NCBI GenBank assembly: GCA_002373595.1
Contig: DFKT01000024.1
Location: 3,321-45,197, forward strand
DNA length: 41,877 nucleotides
Reading direction: 5' to 3'
Source: Lachnospiraceae bacterium UBA3638
GTDB lineage: Bacteria > Bacillota > Clostridia > Lachnospirales > Lachnospiraceae
In this document: positions 27,092-37,400 of the stretch, in pieces
Position numbering within the stretch: position 1 is the stretch's first letter
Layout of the letters: every line of letters begins with the position of its first letter
Translations under genes and position numbers: made by a program
Notes under the pieces: model-generated
Databases searched by the model: none
Seen by the model: only the letters and a program-made list of their open reading frames with translations
What the model was told of the DNA's origin: nothing

Positions 27092-27686
27092 AAAGAGCGC
27101 TGCGGATACTTCAGACCTTAAGAAAGGTCTGAGACGCGAGATGCTCGGCATAAGGGATAGTCTTTCTCCTGATATACGCGAAAGGGGAAAGATCCTGATA
27201 ACGGAAAGGATCCTCGGACATCAGTGGTTCTACAGATGTAAGAGGCTGATAGCTTTTTATCCGTACGGTTCGGAGATAGATATAACAGATATCCTGTCAG
27301 AAGCGCTTAAACAGGGCAAAGAACTGTATCTGCCTGTCACATATCCGGAGGGTAAGGAGATACAGTTTTACAGAGTATATGATCTGAAGGATCTTAAAGA
27401 AGGATTTCGCGGGATACGGGAGCCTTCACCTGACAGTGATATGTATGTATATTCCGACGCTGACAGTCAGGCGGAACCGGAGAGAGATTTTATGATCATG
27501 CCCGGAGTGGCATTTGATCTCATGAAGGGAAGACTCGGGTACGGCGGAGGATATTATGACAGATATCTTTCGAACAAGGAGATGTTAAGACTTCATTCCG
27601 TAGCGGTCGGATTCAGGGAACAGATGATTGAAGAAGTGCCATGCAGTGATAAAGACATGAAACCTTATCAGATAATATGTGTATGA
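27084..27686 (+). CDS. 5-formyltetrahydrofolate cyclo-ligase
   Basis: 200-residue enzyme that converts 5-formyl-THF to 5,10-methenyl-THF with ATP, recovering an inhibitory folate. The basic N-terminal LKKGLRREMLGIRDSL begins the ATP site. The family signature is the C-terminal LGYGGGYYDRYL. YPYGSEIDITDIL and MIMPGVAFD are also standard. Length is typical. It is embedded between proB and proA, overlapping proB by eight bases. Its biochemical partners are fhs and folD, 14 kb upstream, not the proline genes. Confidence 0.93.
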   Translation: MTEKSAADTSDLKKGLRREMLGIRDSLSPDIRERGKILITERILGHQWFYRCKRLIAFYPYGSEIDITDILSEALKQGKELYLPVTYPEGKEIQFYRVYDLKDLKEGFRGIREPSPDSDMYVYSDADSQAEPERDFMIMPGVAFDLMKGRLGYGGGYYDRYLSNKEMLRLHSVAVGFREQMIEEVPCSDKDMKPYQIICV

Positions 27687-27714
27687 TCGGCAGATACATA
27701 AGAGAGGTAAAGAT

Positions 27715-28977
27715 ATGGCAATAGAAAATAAAGAACTGATACGTATCGGTGAAAATGCTGTTAAAGCGAAGTATGCTGCAGCTGCTCTTGGTACCGAACT
27801 TAAAAACAAGATATTAAGAGAGTGTGCCGGGGAACTGGTCGCTTGCAAAGGAGAACTTCTGTCGGCTAATGCCCTTGATATAAAGAAAGCCGAAGAAGCG
27901 GGTATGAATCCCGGACTTATAGACAGACTCAGACTATCGCCCGAGAGGATAGAAGGAATAGCCGAAGGTATCAGACAGGTTGCAGATCTTCCGGACTATA
28001 TCGGCGAAGTGATCGAGGAAACCACGAGACCGAACGGACTGAATATCAAAAAAGTCAGAGTTCCTCTCGGAGTAGTCGGGATAATATTTGAATCCAGACC
28101 GAATGTAACGGCTGACGCATTTTCACTTACATTTAAATCGGGAAATGCTGTGATACTCAAGGGCGGAAGTGATGCGCTCCGATCCAATATGGCTATCGTA
28201 GGCGCACTCAGAAGTGTCTGCGAGGAAAACGGTGTGGATCCGAATGTCGTTCAGCTGATCGAGCATACTGACCGCGCAGTGACCAAAGAATTCATGAAGA
28301 TGAAAGAATATGTCGATGTGCTGATCCCAAGAGGAAGTGCAAGATTGATAAAGAGCGTCACGGAAGAAGCACTCATTCCTGTTATAGAGACAGGATCCGG
28401 CAATTGCCATGTGTATGTCGACAAAGAGGCTGATCTCGATATGGCAACTGATATCATATTTAATGCCAAGACGCAGCGTATCAGCGTATGTAACGCTTGC
28501 GAATCGCTGATCGTTCACAGTGCGATAAAGGATGAATTCCTTCCCGTTCTTAAGAAGAGACTTGATGAGAAGAATGTTGAGCTTCGTGCGGATGAGAGAT
28601 CTTTTGAAGCGCTCGGTGGAGAAGCTGTTAAAGCGACTGAAGAGGATTTCGGTACAGAGTATCTGGATTATATCCTCTCTATCAAGACGGTTGACAGTGT
28701 GGAAGAAGCAATAGAACATATCAATAAGTATAATACCGGCCATTCTGAAGCAATCATTACAAAGGATGAAAGCACTGCGGAGAAATTCCTTAACGGAGTG
28801 GATGCGGCATGTGTATATGTAAATGCCTCCACAAGATTTACCGACGGATTTGAATTCGGTTTCGGCGCGGAGATAGGTATCAGCACACAGATGCTGCACG
28901 CCAGAGGCCCTATGGGATTAAGGGAACTTACATCATATAAATATAAAGTATACGGCGACGGACAGGTCAGACAGTAG
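27715..28977 (+). CDS. proA: Gamma-glutamyl phosphate reductase
   Basis: 420-residue NADPH-dependent aldehyde dehydrogenase-fold enzyme reducing glutamyl-5-phosphate to the semialdehyde, the second step of proline synthesis. The catalytic cysteine is C259 in ISVCNACESL. The substrate block is PLGVVGIIFESRPNVTADAF, and the C-terminal ARGPMGLRELTSYKY is intact. The start is the ATG at 27715 with AGAGAGG at good spacing. A GTG at 27679 would add 12 non-conserved residues overlapping the previous gene. Together with proB it gives glutamate semialdehyde; proC is not in the window. Confidence 0.96.
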   Translation: MAIENKELIRIGENAVKAKYAAAALGTELKNKILRECAGELVACKGELLSANALDIKKAEEAGMNPGLIDRLRLSPERIEGIAEGIRQVADLPDYIGEVIEETTRPNGLNIKKVRVPLGVVGIIFESRPNVTADAFSLTFKSGNAVILKGGSDALRSNMAIVGALRSVCEENGVDPNVVQLIEHTDRAVTKEFMKMKEYVDVLIPRGSARLIKSVTEEALIPVIETGSGNCHVYVDKEADLDMATDIIFNAKTQRISVCNACESLIVHSAIKDEFLPVLKKRLDEKNVELRADERSFEALGGEAVKATEEDFGTEYLDYILSIKTVDSVEEAIEHINKYNTGHSEAIITKDESTAEKFLNGVDAACVYVNASTRFTDGFEFGFGAEIGISTQMLHARGPMGLRELTSYKYKVYGDGQVRQ

Positions 28978-28992
28978 GAAAGAGGTGACAAA

Positions 28993-30480
28993 ATGGAGAA
29001 GATAAGAACAAGATATGCACCGAGCCCCACAGGAAGGATGCATGTAGGAAATTTAAGATCGGCGCTTTATGAATTCCTTATCGCCAAGCATGCAGGCGGT
29101 GATTTCATGCTCCGTATAGAGGATACGGATCAGGAAAGATTCGTTGAGGGAGCTACCGAGATCATATACCGTACGCTTGAAAAGACCGGCATGACCTACG
29201 ATGAAGGACCCGATAAAGACGGAGGATACGGTCCCTATGTTCAGAGTGAGCGTATGAAGACCGGTATCTATATGAAGTACGCCAAGGAACTCATTGAGAA
29301 GGGTGAGGCATATTATTGCTTCTGCGATAAGGAGAGACTGGCTTCCCTTAAGACTTACGTGAGCGAGGGAGATGATGCTGATGAGGGTAAGACCATCACG
29401 GTATATGACAAGCATTGTCTTGGACTCTCCAAGGAAGAGGTTGAGAAGAATCTCGCCGAGGGTAAGCCCTTTGTCATCAGACAGAATATCCCTAATGAGG
29501 GTACGACCACTTTCCATGATGAACTCTACGGAGATATCACGGTGGAGAATTCGGAACTCGATGACATGATACTTATCAAATCCGACGGATATCCGACTTA
29601 TAATTTTGCGAATGTTATCGATGATCACACGATGAATATCACCCATGTCGTAAGAGGAAATGAGTATCTTTCTTCATCGCCCAAGTATGTGAGACTCTAT
29701 GATGCTTTCGGATGGAAAGTGCCTGTATATATCCATCTTCCTCTGATCACGGATGAGAATCATCATAAGCTTTCAAAGAGAAGCGGACATGCTTCGTTTG
29801 AAGATCTCCTGGAGCAGGGATTTGTATCCGAGGCTATAGTCAACTATGTGGCACTTCTTGGATGGAGCCCTGAGGACAATAACGAGATATTCAGTCTTAA
29901 GGAGCTTATAGAGAAATTTGATTATCGTCGTATCAGCAAGTCGCCTGCAGTATTTGACATCGTTAAGCTTCGCTGGATGAACGGTGAATACCTTAAGGCA
30001 ATGGATGAGGATAAATTCTACGAGATGGCAAAGCCCTACCTTGAGAAATCTCTTCCCGGATTCTCCGAGGATAAGCTCCGAAAGATATCGGCTATGGTCA
30101 AATCGAGGATAGAAGTATTCCCCGATATCGAGAGTCATGTTGATTTCTTCAGAGCGCTTCCCGATTATGATATCGGGATGTATACTCATAAGAAGATGAA
30201 GACGGATGCAGCTTCATCACTGCAGGTGCTTAAGGATGTGCTTCCTTTGCTGGAGGCTCATAGTGAATATACCAACGACTCGCTCTATGAGATGCTGCTT
30301 GGATATATAGGTGAGAAGGGTTACAAGAACGGATATGTAATGTGGCCCATAAGGACAGCTCTTTCCGGCAAGCAGATGACCCCTGCCGGAGCTACAGAGA
30401 TCCTTGAGATCCTCGGAAAGGAAGAATCCCTTGCCAGACTTCGCGATGGGATCACAAGGCTTGAAAAAGCAGCCACCTGA
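28993..30480 (+). CDS. gltX: Glutamyl-tRNA synthetase
   Basis: 495-residue class I aminoacyl-tRNA synthetase charging tRNA-Glu. The HIGH-type signature reads PSPTGRMHVGNLRSALYEFL and the KMSKS-type loop reads KLSKRSGH. The anticodon-binding helical domain fills the last 150 residues. Length fits the bacterial enzyme. Whether it is discriminating or also charges tRNA-Gln depends on the anticodon-binding residues and was not resolved. AGAGGTGAC provides the ribosome site. Its 3' end overlaps the start region of the interrupted helicase gene. Confidence 0.96.
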   Translation: MEKIRTRYAPSPTGRMHVGNLRSALYEFLIAKHAGGDFMLRIEDTDQERFVEGATEIIYRTLEKTGMTYDEGPDKDGGYGPYVQSERMKTGIYMKYAKELIEKGEAYYCFCDKERLASLKTYVSEGDDADEGKTITVYDKHCLGLSKEEVEKNLAEGKPFVIRQNIPNEGTTTFHDELYGDITVENSELDDMILIKSDGYPTYNFANVIDDHTMNITHVVRGNEYLSSSPKYVRLYDAFGWKVPVYIHLPLITDENHHKLSKRSGHASFEDLLEQGFVSEAIVNYVALLGWSPEDNNEIFSLKELIEKFDYRRISKSPAVFDIVKLRWMNGEYLKAMDEDKFYEMAKPYLEKSLPGFSEDKLRKISAMVKSRIEVFPDIESHVDFFRALPDYDIGMYTHKKMKTDAASSLQVLKDVLPLLEAHSEYTNDSLYEMLLGYIGEKGYKNGYVMWPIRTALSGKQMTPAGATEILEILGKEESLARLRDGITRLEKAAT

Positions 30481-32338
30481 TCTTGACGGCCTCAACGAAG
30501 CGCAAAAGAAGGCGGTTTATTCCGAAGATAAAGCCATTCTATTGCTGGCAGGCCCCGGAAGCGGTAAAACTTACACGATCGTAAAAAGACTCCTCTGTCT
30601 TATTCATGACAGAGGAGTCCCTCCCGAAAAGATACTGGTCATCACTTTTACGAGAGATGCAGCGAGATCGATGGAAAAGAGATTTCGCGACACATCGGGG
30701 GAGGATCTCCCCATTGTATTCGGAACATTTCATTCAGTCTTTTACAATATCGTTCGCATATCGCGAGGGATCTCGGGTAACGGGATCGTTTCAGAAGAGA
30801 TTAAAAAGAAGATAATATCGGATCTAATGATCAAGATCACAGGAGAAACTGACAGGGACGAAGTTTCTTTATTTGTCATGCATTTCATAAGTGCGATGTC
30901 TGAATATAAAAATACGCTGGATAAGGAAAAGGCAATAAGCCTTATCGGAGACAAGTATGCAGACAGATTTTTTGATGTACTCCGGGCATACGAATCTTTG
31001 AGAAAGAAAAAGAGAATACTGGACTTTGATGATATGGTCTATGACTGTATGAATATATTCGCAGAGGATGAGAGAACCAGAAATGATTGGAACAGGAGAT
31101 TTGATCATATACTTGTGGATGAGTTTCAGGATATTAATCCCTCTCAGTATGAAACACTGAAACTCCTTACGGGAAAAAGATCAAATATCTTTGCGGTTGG
31201 TGATGACGATCAGTCCATATACGGATTCAGGGGATCGAGGCCGGAATGCATGAAGCGATTTGAGAATGAATATTCAGCAACCGTAATGGAATTGGATATT
31301 AATTACAGGAGCTTTCCTTGTATTGTGAATGCTGCCGGTCGTGTTATACAGAAGAATAAAAACAGATACGAAAAGCATATAAAGTCATACCTCGAAGAAA
31401 ACGTCGGAACTGTTCCTGCAAAAGAGTAGGGAGAGGTCCAAATAAAGAAATTCGAATCCGAAGAAGATGAATATGAGTTTGCTGAAAAGATGATAAGAGA
31501 GAGAGGCAGTAGCAGTATGGCTCTGCTTTTTAGGACCAATGTATCAATGCAGTCATTTGCTTCGCGTTTAATGCGCTCTAATATTGAGTTTCACATGAAG
31601 GAGAAGGTCTCCTGCATTTATGATCACTTCATTGCTGTTGATATACTGTCTTATCTGAGGATAGTTTTCGAATGTGCAGATATGGACGATCATCTTAGGA
31701 TCAGAAACAGACCAAACAGATTTCTGGGGAGAGAGGCTTTTTACGGTAAAGGGAATCCTCTTGTAAATGCAAAGAGGTATTATGCTTTGAACTCAGATGC
31801 TCCTTTCAGGAAGGAACGACTTCAGGCTGTTTCGGAACTTGAGAAGGATATATCTTTCATGCGGAAGCTTAGGATAAGCGGGATGATAAGGTATATCTGC
31901 GAAAAAACAGGATATAAGAGATATATAAACAAACAGGCAGGAAATGATAGTGGGAAACAGCGTGAATATGCAGATATCATCAGATTCCTGATAGGAGAAT
32001 CGGAGGCATTTGAAGATGTCACGGAGTGGGATGCATACATTGAAAAGTACAGAGAAGAACTACCGAAAAAGCATGAAAGAGTCGAAAATCGCTATGATGA
32101 TCTTGTGTGGCTAATGACAGCGCATGCTTCAAAGGGATTGGAATTTGATAAAGTAATAATACCCGGATGCATTGAAGGAGAGTATCCTCACGGTAAAATG
32201 CCGGATCAGGATACTCTGGAGGAGGAGAGAAGAGTATTCTATGTAGCAATGACGAGAGCAAAAAGCAATCTCCTCATAACGTATACGGAATCGGAAGACG
32301 GGAAAATACGAAAGAGCAGATTCATTAATGATATGTGA
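30446..32338 (+). pseudogene. UvrD/PcrA-like superfamily 1 helicase interrupted by an in-frame TAG
   Basis: The frame encodes a complete SF1A helicase of about 630 residues apart from one amber codon at 31427-31429. Upstream of it are the Q motif LNEAQKKAV, Walker A AGPGSGKTYT, motif Ia VITFTRDAARSM, motif II ILVDEFQDINPSQ, motif III AVGDDDQSIYGFRGS and motif IV LDINYRS. Downstream, in the same frame, are LLFRTNVSMQSFASRL, motif V TAHASKGLEFDKVIIPG and motif VI RRVFYVAMTRAKSNLL. Reading through TAG gives KE-stop-GEVQIKKFESEEDEYEF, which continues the family pattern without a shift, so this is a point nonsense change. Nothing else is decayed, implying recent loss, a base-call error, or two-piece expression. 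The start is uncertain: ATG 30446, TTG 30461 or TTG 30404, all inside gltX. Confidence 0.85.
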
Positions 32339-32363
32339 CAAATGTTATTTTTTCTGATATACT
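32335..32363 (+). promoter_or_regulatory. Putative promoter of the signalling gene cluster
   Basis: GTGACA (32335-32340) and TATACT (32358-32363) are 17 bases apart, each with five of six consensus positions. The -35 overlaps the helicase stop codon, and the kinase start lies about 37 bases downstream. It sits at the break between housekeeping genes and the phosphorelay, so it likely defines a separate transcript running to the terminator at 40613. Confidence 0.6.
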
Positions 32364-32399
32364 TTAATATCGGTTTTTCTGTAGATTGGAGGAAAGAGC

Positions 32400-34466
32400 T
32401 TGAACGAAAGTAGTATTCAAAAAAACAGCGCACATGTTTCGGTTCTGGTCATCCTTACTTTATCGGCTTTTGGTGCCATCATTGAGAGTATAACCCAAAA
32501 TTTGGAATACTGGGTACCGCCTCTTATCCTGGCCGGTATCATTGCGGCGTGGGTTTTTCATATTATTCAGTATGGAAGCGCTGTGCGAAGAGAAAATTTT
32601 TATTTCATATATGCTCTTATTCTTGCTTTCTATCATGGCGCACATGATTCAGGTTTCTTTGATATCGTAGTAATCTCTGCACTTGTCATGATCACTTTTT
32701 TGACATTCGCGCGTCCGATCATGCTCAAAATTGCGCTTCTTGAGTATTTTATCCTGATGTTCATGCAGATATATACAGCACTCGGAACGGATGGTTTTGT
32801 TTTTGATTCACTTGTAGTATACAGGATCGCACTTCATACAGCGATCGAACTTGGAATTTTTTATATTCTTGGCGGCATCCTGCGGAGAGAGGTTGCGGAT
32901 GCTGAAATTATCAGAAAAAGGGATTCAGAACGCGATCAGGTAAGCAAGGAGATTGAGGATTTCCTCTCAAATGTATCTCACGAACTCAGGACTCCCGTAA
33001 ATGTGATCAACGGTATGTCTTCCATTATCCTTAAAAAAGAGGACAGAGATGATGTGAAGTCCATCAGAGAAGCGGGAGACAGGCTTTTCCATCAGATAGA
33101 GGATATACAGGATTACAGTGAGATACAGAGAAATGATCTTGTCATTGAAAATGAGAGATATATGATCACATCTCTTCTCAATGATATTTTGGCCAAGTTC
33201 AATATGTATGATAAAGCCAAGGACCTTGATCTGATCGTAGATCTCGATCCGATGGTACCCTCGATGATGGTGGGTGATATCGGAAAACTCCATAAGATAA
33301 TGAGACATCTTCTGGATAATGCCGTGAAGTTTACAAAACGCGGTGGTATCTATGTTAAGATCTCAGCTATTAGAAGAGAATACGGAGTAAACCTGATAGT
33401 TGAAGTGACCGATACCGGAATCGGAATGTCGAGGAAGGATATAAACAGTATATCCAACGGTCTCTATCAGGCAAATAAGGGCAGAAACAGAAGCACAGGC
33501 GGTATCGGCCTTGGACTTTATATTGTCTACGGATTCGTCAGAATTATGAACGGTTTTGTAAATATAGACAGTGAGAGAGGAAAGGGAACAACTGTAAGGT
33601 TCAGTATCGCGCAACAGGTTGTGGACTCTACGCCCTGCCTGAAGCTTGAGCCCGGAATGGACAGGAGAGTTGCTGTGTATGAGAAACCTGACAGTTATTC
33701 TATGGCTGCTCTCAGAGGATTCTATCAGTCGATGGCAATGAATATCGCTACGGGATTAAGCCTTTTAATTCACTCGGCAGGCAGTCTTGAAGAATTAAAG
33801 ACAATTATAGCGGATGAGAATATCACGCATCTCTTTATCGGGGATGAGGAGTATGCCGAGAGCCCTTCGTATTTTGATGTGCTGGCTATGAACGGCATGA
33901 CGATAGCTGTATCTGCCACGAAAGGATTTAAGGCTGCACCCGGCAGCAAGGTTGTTGTTATGCCTCAGCCGCTTTACGGATATCCGATAGTAAGGATACT
34001 TAACGGTTATATGGATGATTTACTAACTGACAGCAGTGAGCCTGAAGAAAAGCCGGAACTTGCCGGGATGAGAGCTCTGGTCGTGGATGACGAACCTATG
34101 AATCTTGTTGTTGCCAGCGGATTGTTCAGGGAGTACGGAATGATAATTGATACCGCAAAGAGCGGTAAAGAATCTATCGATAAATACTCCAAGAATAATT
34201 ATGACATAGTCTTCATGGATCATATGATGCCTGAGATGGACGGAGTGGAGGCTATGAAACGGATCAGGATGATCTCATCACAGGATTCCAGACCCGTAAA
34301 GATAGTTGCGCTTACAGCCAATGCGGTGAGCGGTGCGAGAGAGATGTTTGAAAAAGAAGGATTTGACGGATTTATCAGTAAACCCATCATTATTGCCGAT
34401 TTTGAAAAGACTATGAACAAATTGACGGGTACCGTACAGAGTACAAAGAAAGCAGGTGCGGTATGA
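32400..34466 (+). CDS. Hybrid histidine kinase with six TM segments and two receiver-like domains
   Basis: 688-residue membrane kinase. Six transmembrane segments (about residues 12-162) form the input region. HisKA carries H194 in SNVSHELRTP. HATPase has the N-box LLDNAVKF, G1 VTDTGIGM and G2 GGIGLGLYIVYGF. Residues of about 420-540 look like a receiver fold without acidic pocket or phospho-Asp, a pseudo-receiver. The last domain is a true receiver with VVDDEPMN, phospho-acceptor D607 in VFMDHMMPEMDG, ALTAN and the Lys in FISKP. The start is a TTG at 32400, supported by GGAGG about eight bases upstream. It overlaps the next kinase by four bases (ATGA). No periplasmic sensor domain exists, so the ligand probably acts within or near the membrane. 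Confidence 0.93.
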   Translation: MNESSIQKNSAHVSVLVILTLSAFGAIIESITQNLEYWVPPLILAGIIAAWVFHIIQYGSAVRRENFYFIYALILAFYHGAHDSGFFDIVVISALVMITFLTFARPIMLKIALLEYFILMFMQIYTALGTDGFVFDSLVVYRIALHTAIELGIFYILGGILRREVADAEIIRKRDSERDQVSKEIEDFLSNVSHELRTPVNVINGMSSIILKKEDRDDVKSIREAGDRLFHQIEDIQDYSEIQRNDLVIENERYMITSLLNDILAKFNMYDKAKDLDLIVDLDPMVPSMMVGDIGKLHKIMRHLLDNAVKFTKRGGIYVKISAIRREYGVNLIVEVTDTGIGMSRKDINSISNGLYQANKGRNRSTGGIGLGLYIVYGFVRIMNGFVNIDSERGKGTTVRFSIAQQVVDSTPCLKLEPGMDRRVAVYEKPDSYSMAALRGFYQSMAMNIATGLSLLIHSAGSLEELKTIIADENITHLFIGDEEYAESPSYFDVLAMNGMTIAVSATKGFKAAPGSKVVVMPQPLYGYPIVRILNGYMDDLLTDSSEPEEKPELAGMRALVVDDEPMNLVVASGLFREYGMIIDTAKSGKESIDKYSKNNYDIVFMDHMMPEMDGVEAMKRIRMISSQDSRPVKIVALTANAVSGAREMFEKEGFDGFISKPIIIADFEKTMNKLTGTVQSTKKAGAV

Positions 34467-37400
34467 AAAAAATGATCGATCTGATAAAAAACTATGTAGG
34501 TGATGTCGACAGGAGTTTTAAAGAGAGGACTTTCGTAGTTCTTACTTTTACTGCTGAATTTATAGTTACTTTGTCTCTTATCAGGAATCTTTTGATAAGG
34601 TCAGGTTTTATTCCCTGCATTACTCTGTTTATCGTTGTCCTTATCACGCCTGTCATCACTTACGTTTGTGTAAGAGGCAATAGGGTAGAGACAGCCACGA
34701 GGATAATCTCCTTAAGTATCATCCTGGTCGTTATGCCGGTGATCTTCTTCTACAGAGGCGGATCAAACGGTCCCGGGGTTATTTGGTTTATATTTACATA
34801 TCTGTATACAGGACTTGTCCTTAACGGCAGATGGCGCGTTTTCTCCGTTATCCTCAATACTTTATCGATATTTGTGATATTCAGTATAGGATATTACAGA
34901 CCGGACCTGATATATACACAATCGGATGTAATGATGTATTTCGATCTGGCGACATCTGTTGTCGAAGTGGGCTTTGTCTGCTATATAATGACAAGATTCC
35001 AGAGTCTCCTCTTCGAAAAGGAAAATGAAAGAGCAAAAGAAGAAGCAAAGAAATTTGAAGATCTGAATAAATCGCAAAACCGTTTCTTCTCTAATATGAG
35101 TCACGAGATAAGGACTCCTATAAATTCCATTCTGGGACTTAATGAGATAATCCTCAGACAGGAGGATGCATCCGATGAGATCATAAAAGATGCTCGAAAT
35201 ATTCAGGGCGCAGGTAATATGCTCCTTTCTCTTGTCAATGATATTCTCGATATCAGCAAGATAGAAGCCGGCAAGATGGATATAGTATCCGTGAACTATG
35301 GTCTGGCCGGACTTGTGTCAGAGATCGTTAATATGATATGGCTCCGTTCCAGCCAGAAAAAACTTGCTCTCGAAGTATATGTTGACCCCTCTATTCCCGG
35401 AGAACTGTTCGGTGACGAGGTCAAGATCAAGCAGATACTCATAAACTTGCTTAATAACGCAGTAAAGTATACCCAAGAAGGTTCTGTGACTTTGAGGATC
35501 GAGAAAGAGGAAATGTCCGGAGATGATGTGCATATACTTTTCTCTGTTACGGATACGGGTATGGGAATAAGACAGGATGCCATCCCTTATCTTTTTGATG
35601 CATTTCAGAGAATGGATGAAGAGAAGAATAGAAAGATCGAAGGAACCGGTCTTGGACTTGCGATTGTAAAACAGCTTGTCGATCTCATGGACGGTACTAT
35701 AACGGTCAACAGTATCTACACAGCGGGATCCACATTTGTTGTGTCGCTCTGGCAAAAGATCTCTGATCCGACTCCTGTCGGCGAAATCAGCATTGGCAAT
35801 CTTGGAAACAGCAGAAGATCAAAGAAATATGAAGCCGGTTTTACGGCTCATGACGCTTACGTTTTGATAGTTGATGATAATGAGATGAATCTCGAGGTCG
35901 AGAAGAAACTGCTCGACGGAACCGGGCTTATTGTTGATACTGCTACGAGCGGTGAAGCTGCGCTGGCCAAGACTGTTATAAACAGATATGATGTGATCCT
36001 TATGGATCATCTCATGCCCGGAATGGACGGTATAGAGTGTCTCGAGAGGATAAGGACTCAGGTCGGCGGTCTGAATACCGGTTCGCCCGTTGTTGTACTG
36101 ACTGCAAATGCAGGAGCTGAGGAGAGAGCACTTTACAATTCGAGCGGATTTGACGGGTATCTTATCAAACCTGTATCCGGTGCTGCGCTGGAGGATATGC
36201 TCCTGAGTCATATCCGCGAGAGCAAGATCGTCAAGAAGACAGATGCCGGTATGAGTGTAAGAGAGATGAAGACTGCGAGAGGATACAGTCATAAACTTCC
36301 GGTCCTTATTACCACCAATTCAATGTGTGATCTACCCTCGTATGTTTACAGGAATTATCCTATAGATGCCATACCCGTAACTATCCGTATAGATGATAAG
36401 ATTTACTATGACGGATACGAAGCAGGTCCCGATGAGATACTTAGATATATATCTGATGGATCCGAGTGCGTTACTGAGCCTCCTACAGTTGAAGAATTTA
36501 AAAAGTTCTTCTCCGAAGGCTTAAAGAGGGCTCATCAGATTGTTCATATTGCTTATTCCGCAGATATAAGCAAAGAATATGAAAATGCGGATGATGCTTC
36601 CAGATCGTTCGGAAATGTCTTTGTTGTTGATTCGGAAAATGCAACAAGCTCAGTTGGAATGCTGGTGCTTATCGCTTATAAGATGACAAGGCAGGGACTT
36701 CCTGTGGACAAGATTATTGAAGTACTTGATCTGGCCAAGAAAAATACGAGTTGCAGTTTTATGCTCGCAAGCTCTGAAATGATGATGAGAAGAGGCATTA
36801 TCAGCAAGGGTTTGCATAGTACTTTGTCATCGCTTAATCTGCATCCATTGATCTATGTTAAGGATAATAAGTTCAAATTTTCCAGAGTTTTCATGGGAGA
36901 TCTGAAGAAATCTTATGAGAAATATGTAGATCATGTACTTAGCAAAAAAATAAATCCCGACCCGGATCTGGTTTTTATCGAGCATATCGGTGTATCAGAA
37001 GAAATGATCGAGTATATAAAGAGTCTGGTACTTGCGAAGTATCCTTTCAAACATGTTATCTTGCAGAAGGTTTCCGCGGCAACTGCACTTAATATCGGCT
37101 CCGGATCTATAGGACTCATGTTTTTCAAGAAGGGTGAGATGCCTTGCAGTATAGGAATGCTCCTGCCTGATGAGACGGAAGAAGCGTATGAAGATGAAAA
37201 TGCCTTTGAAGATGAGGGTGATTTTCGCGAAGAATACAGTAATCCCGATAATGCGAAAACGGAGCCTGTCAAGGAACACGAAGCGAAATGGTATGAAAGT
37301 ATAGATGGACTTGATCCTGACATTGCTCTCAAAAACAGCGGATCCGAGGAGAACCTCCGAATGGTACTTGAGATCTTCCATGAATCTATAGATGTAAGAT

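Noticed and set aside
31427..31429. TAG decoded as pyrrolysine or a reassigned codon
   Set aside because: TAG ends several normal genes in the window, no pyl genes are present, and UvrD-type helicases do not use pyrrolysine.
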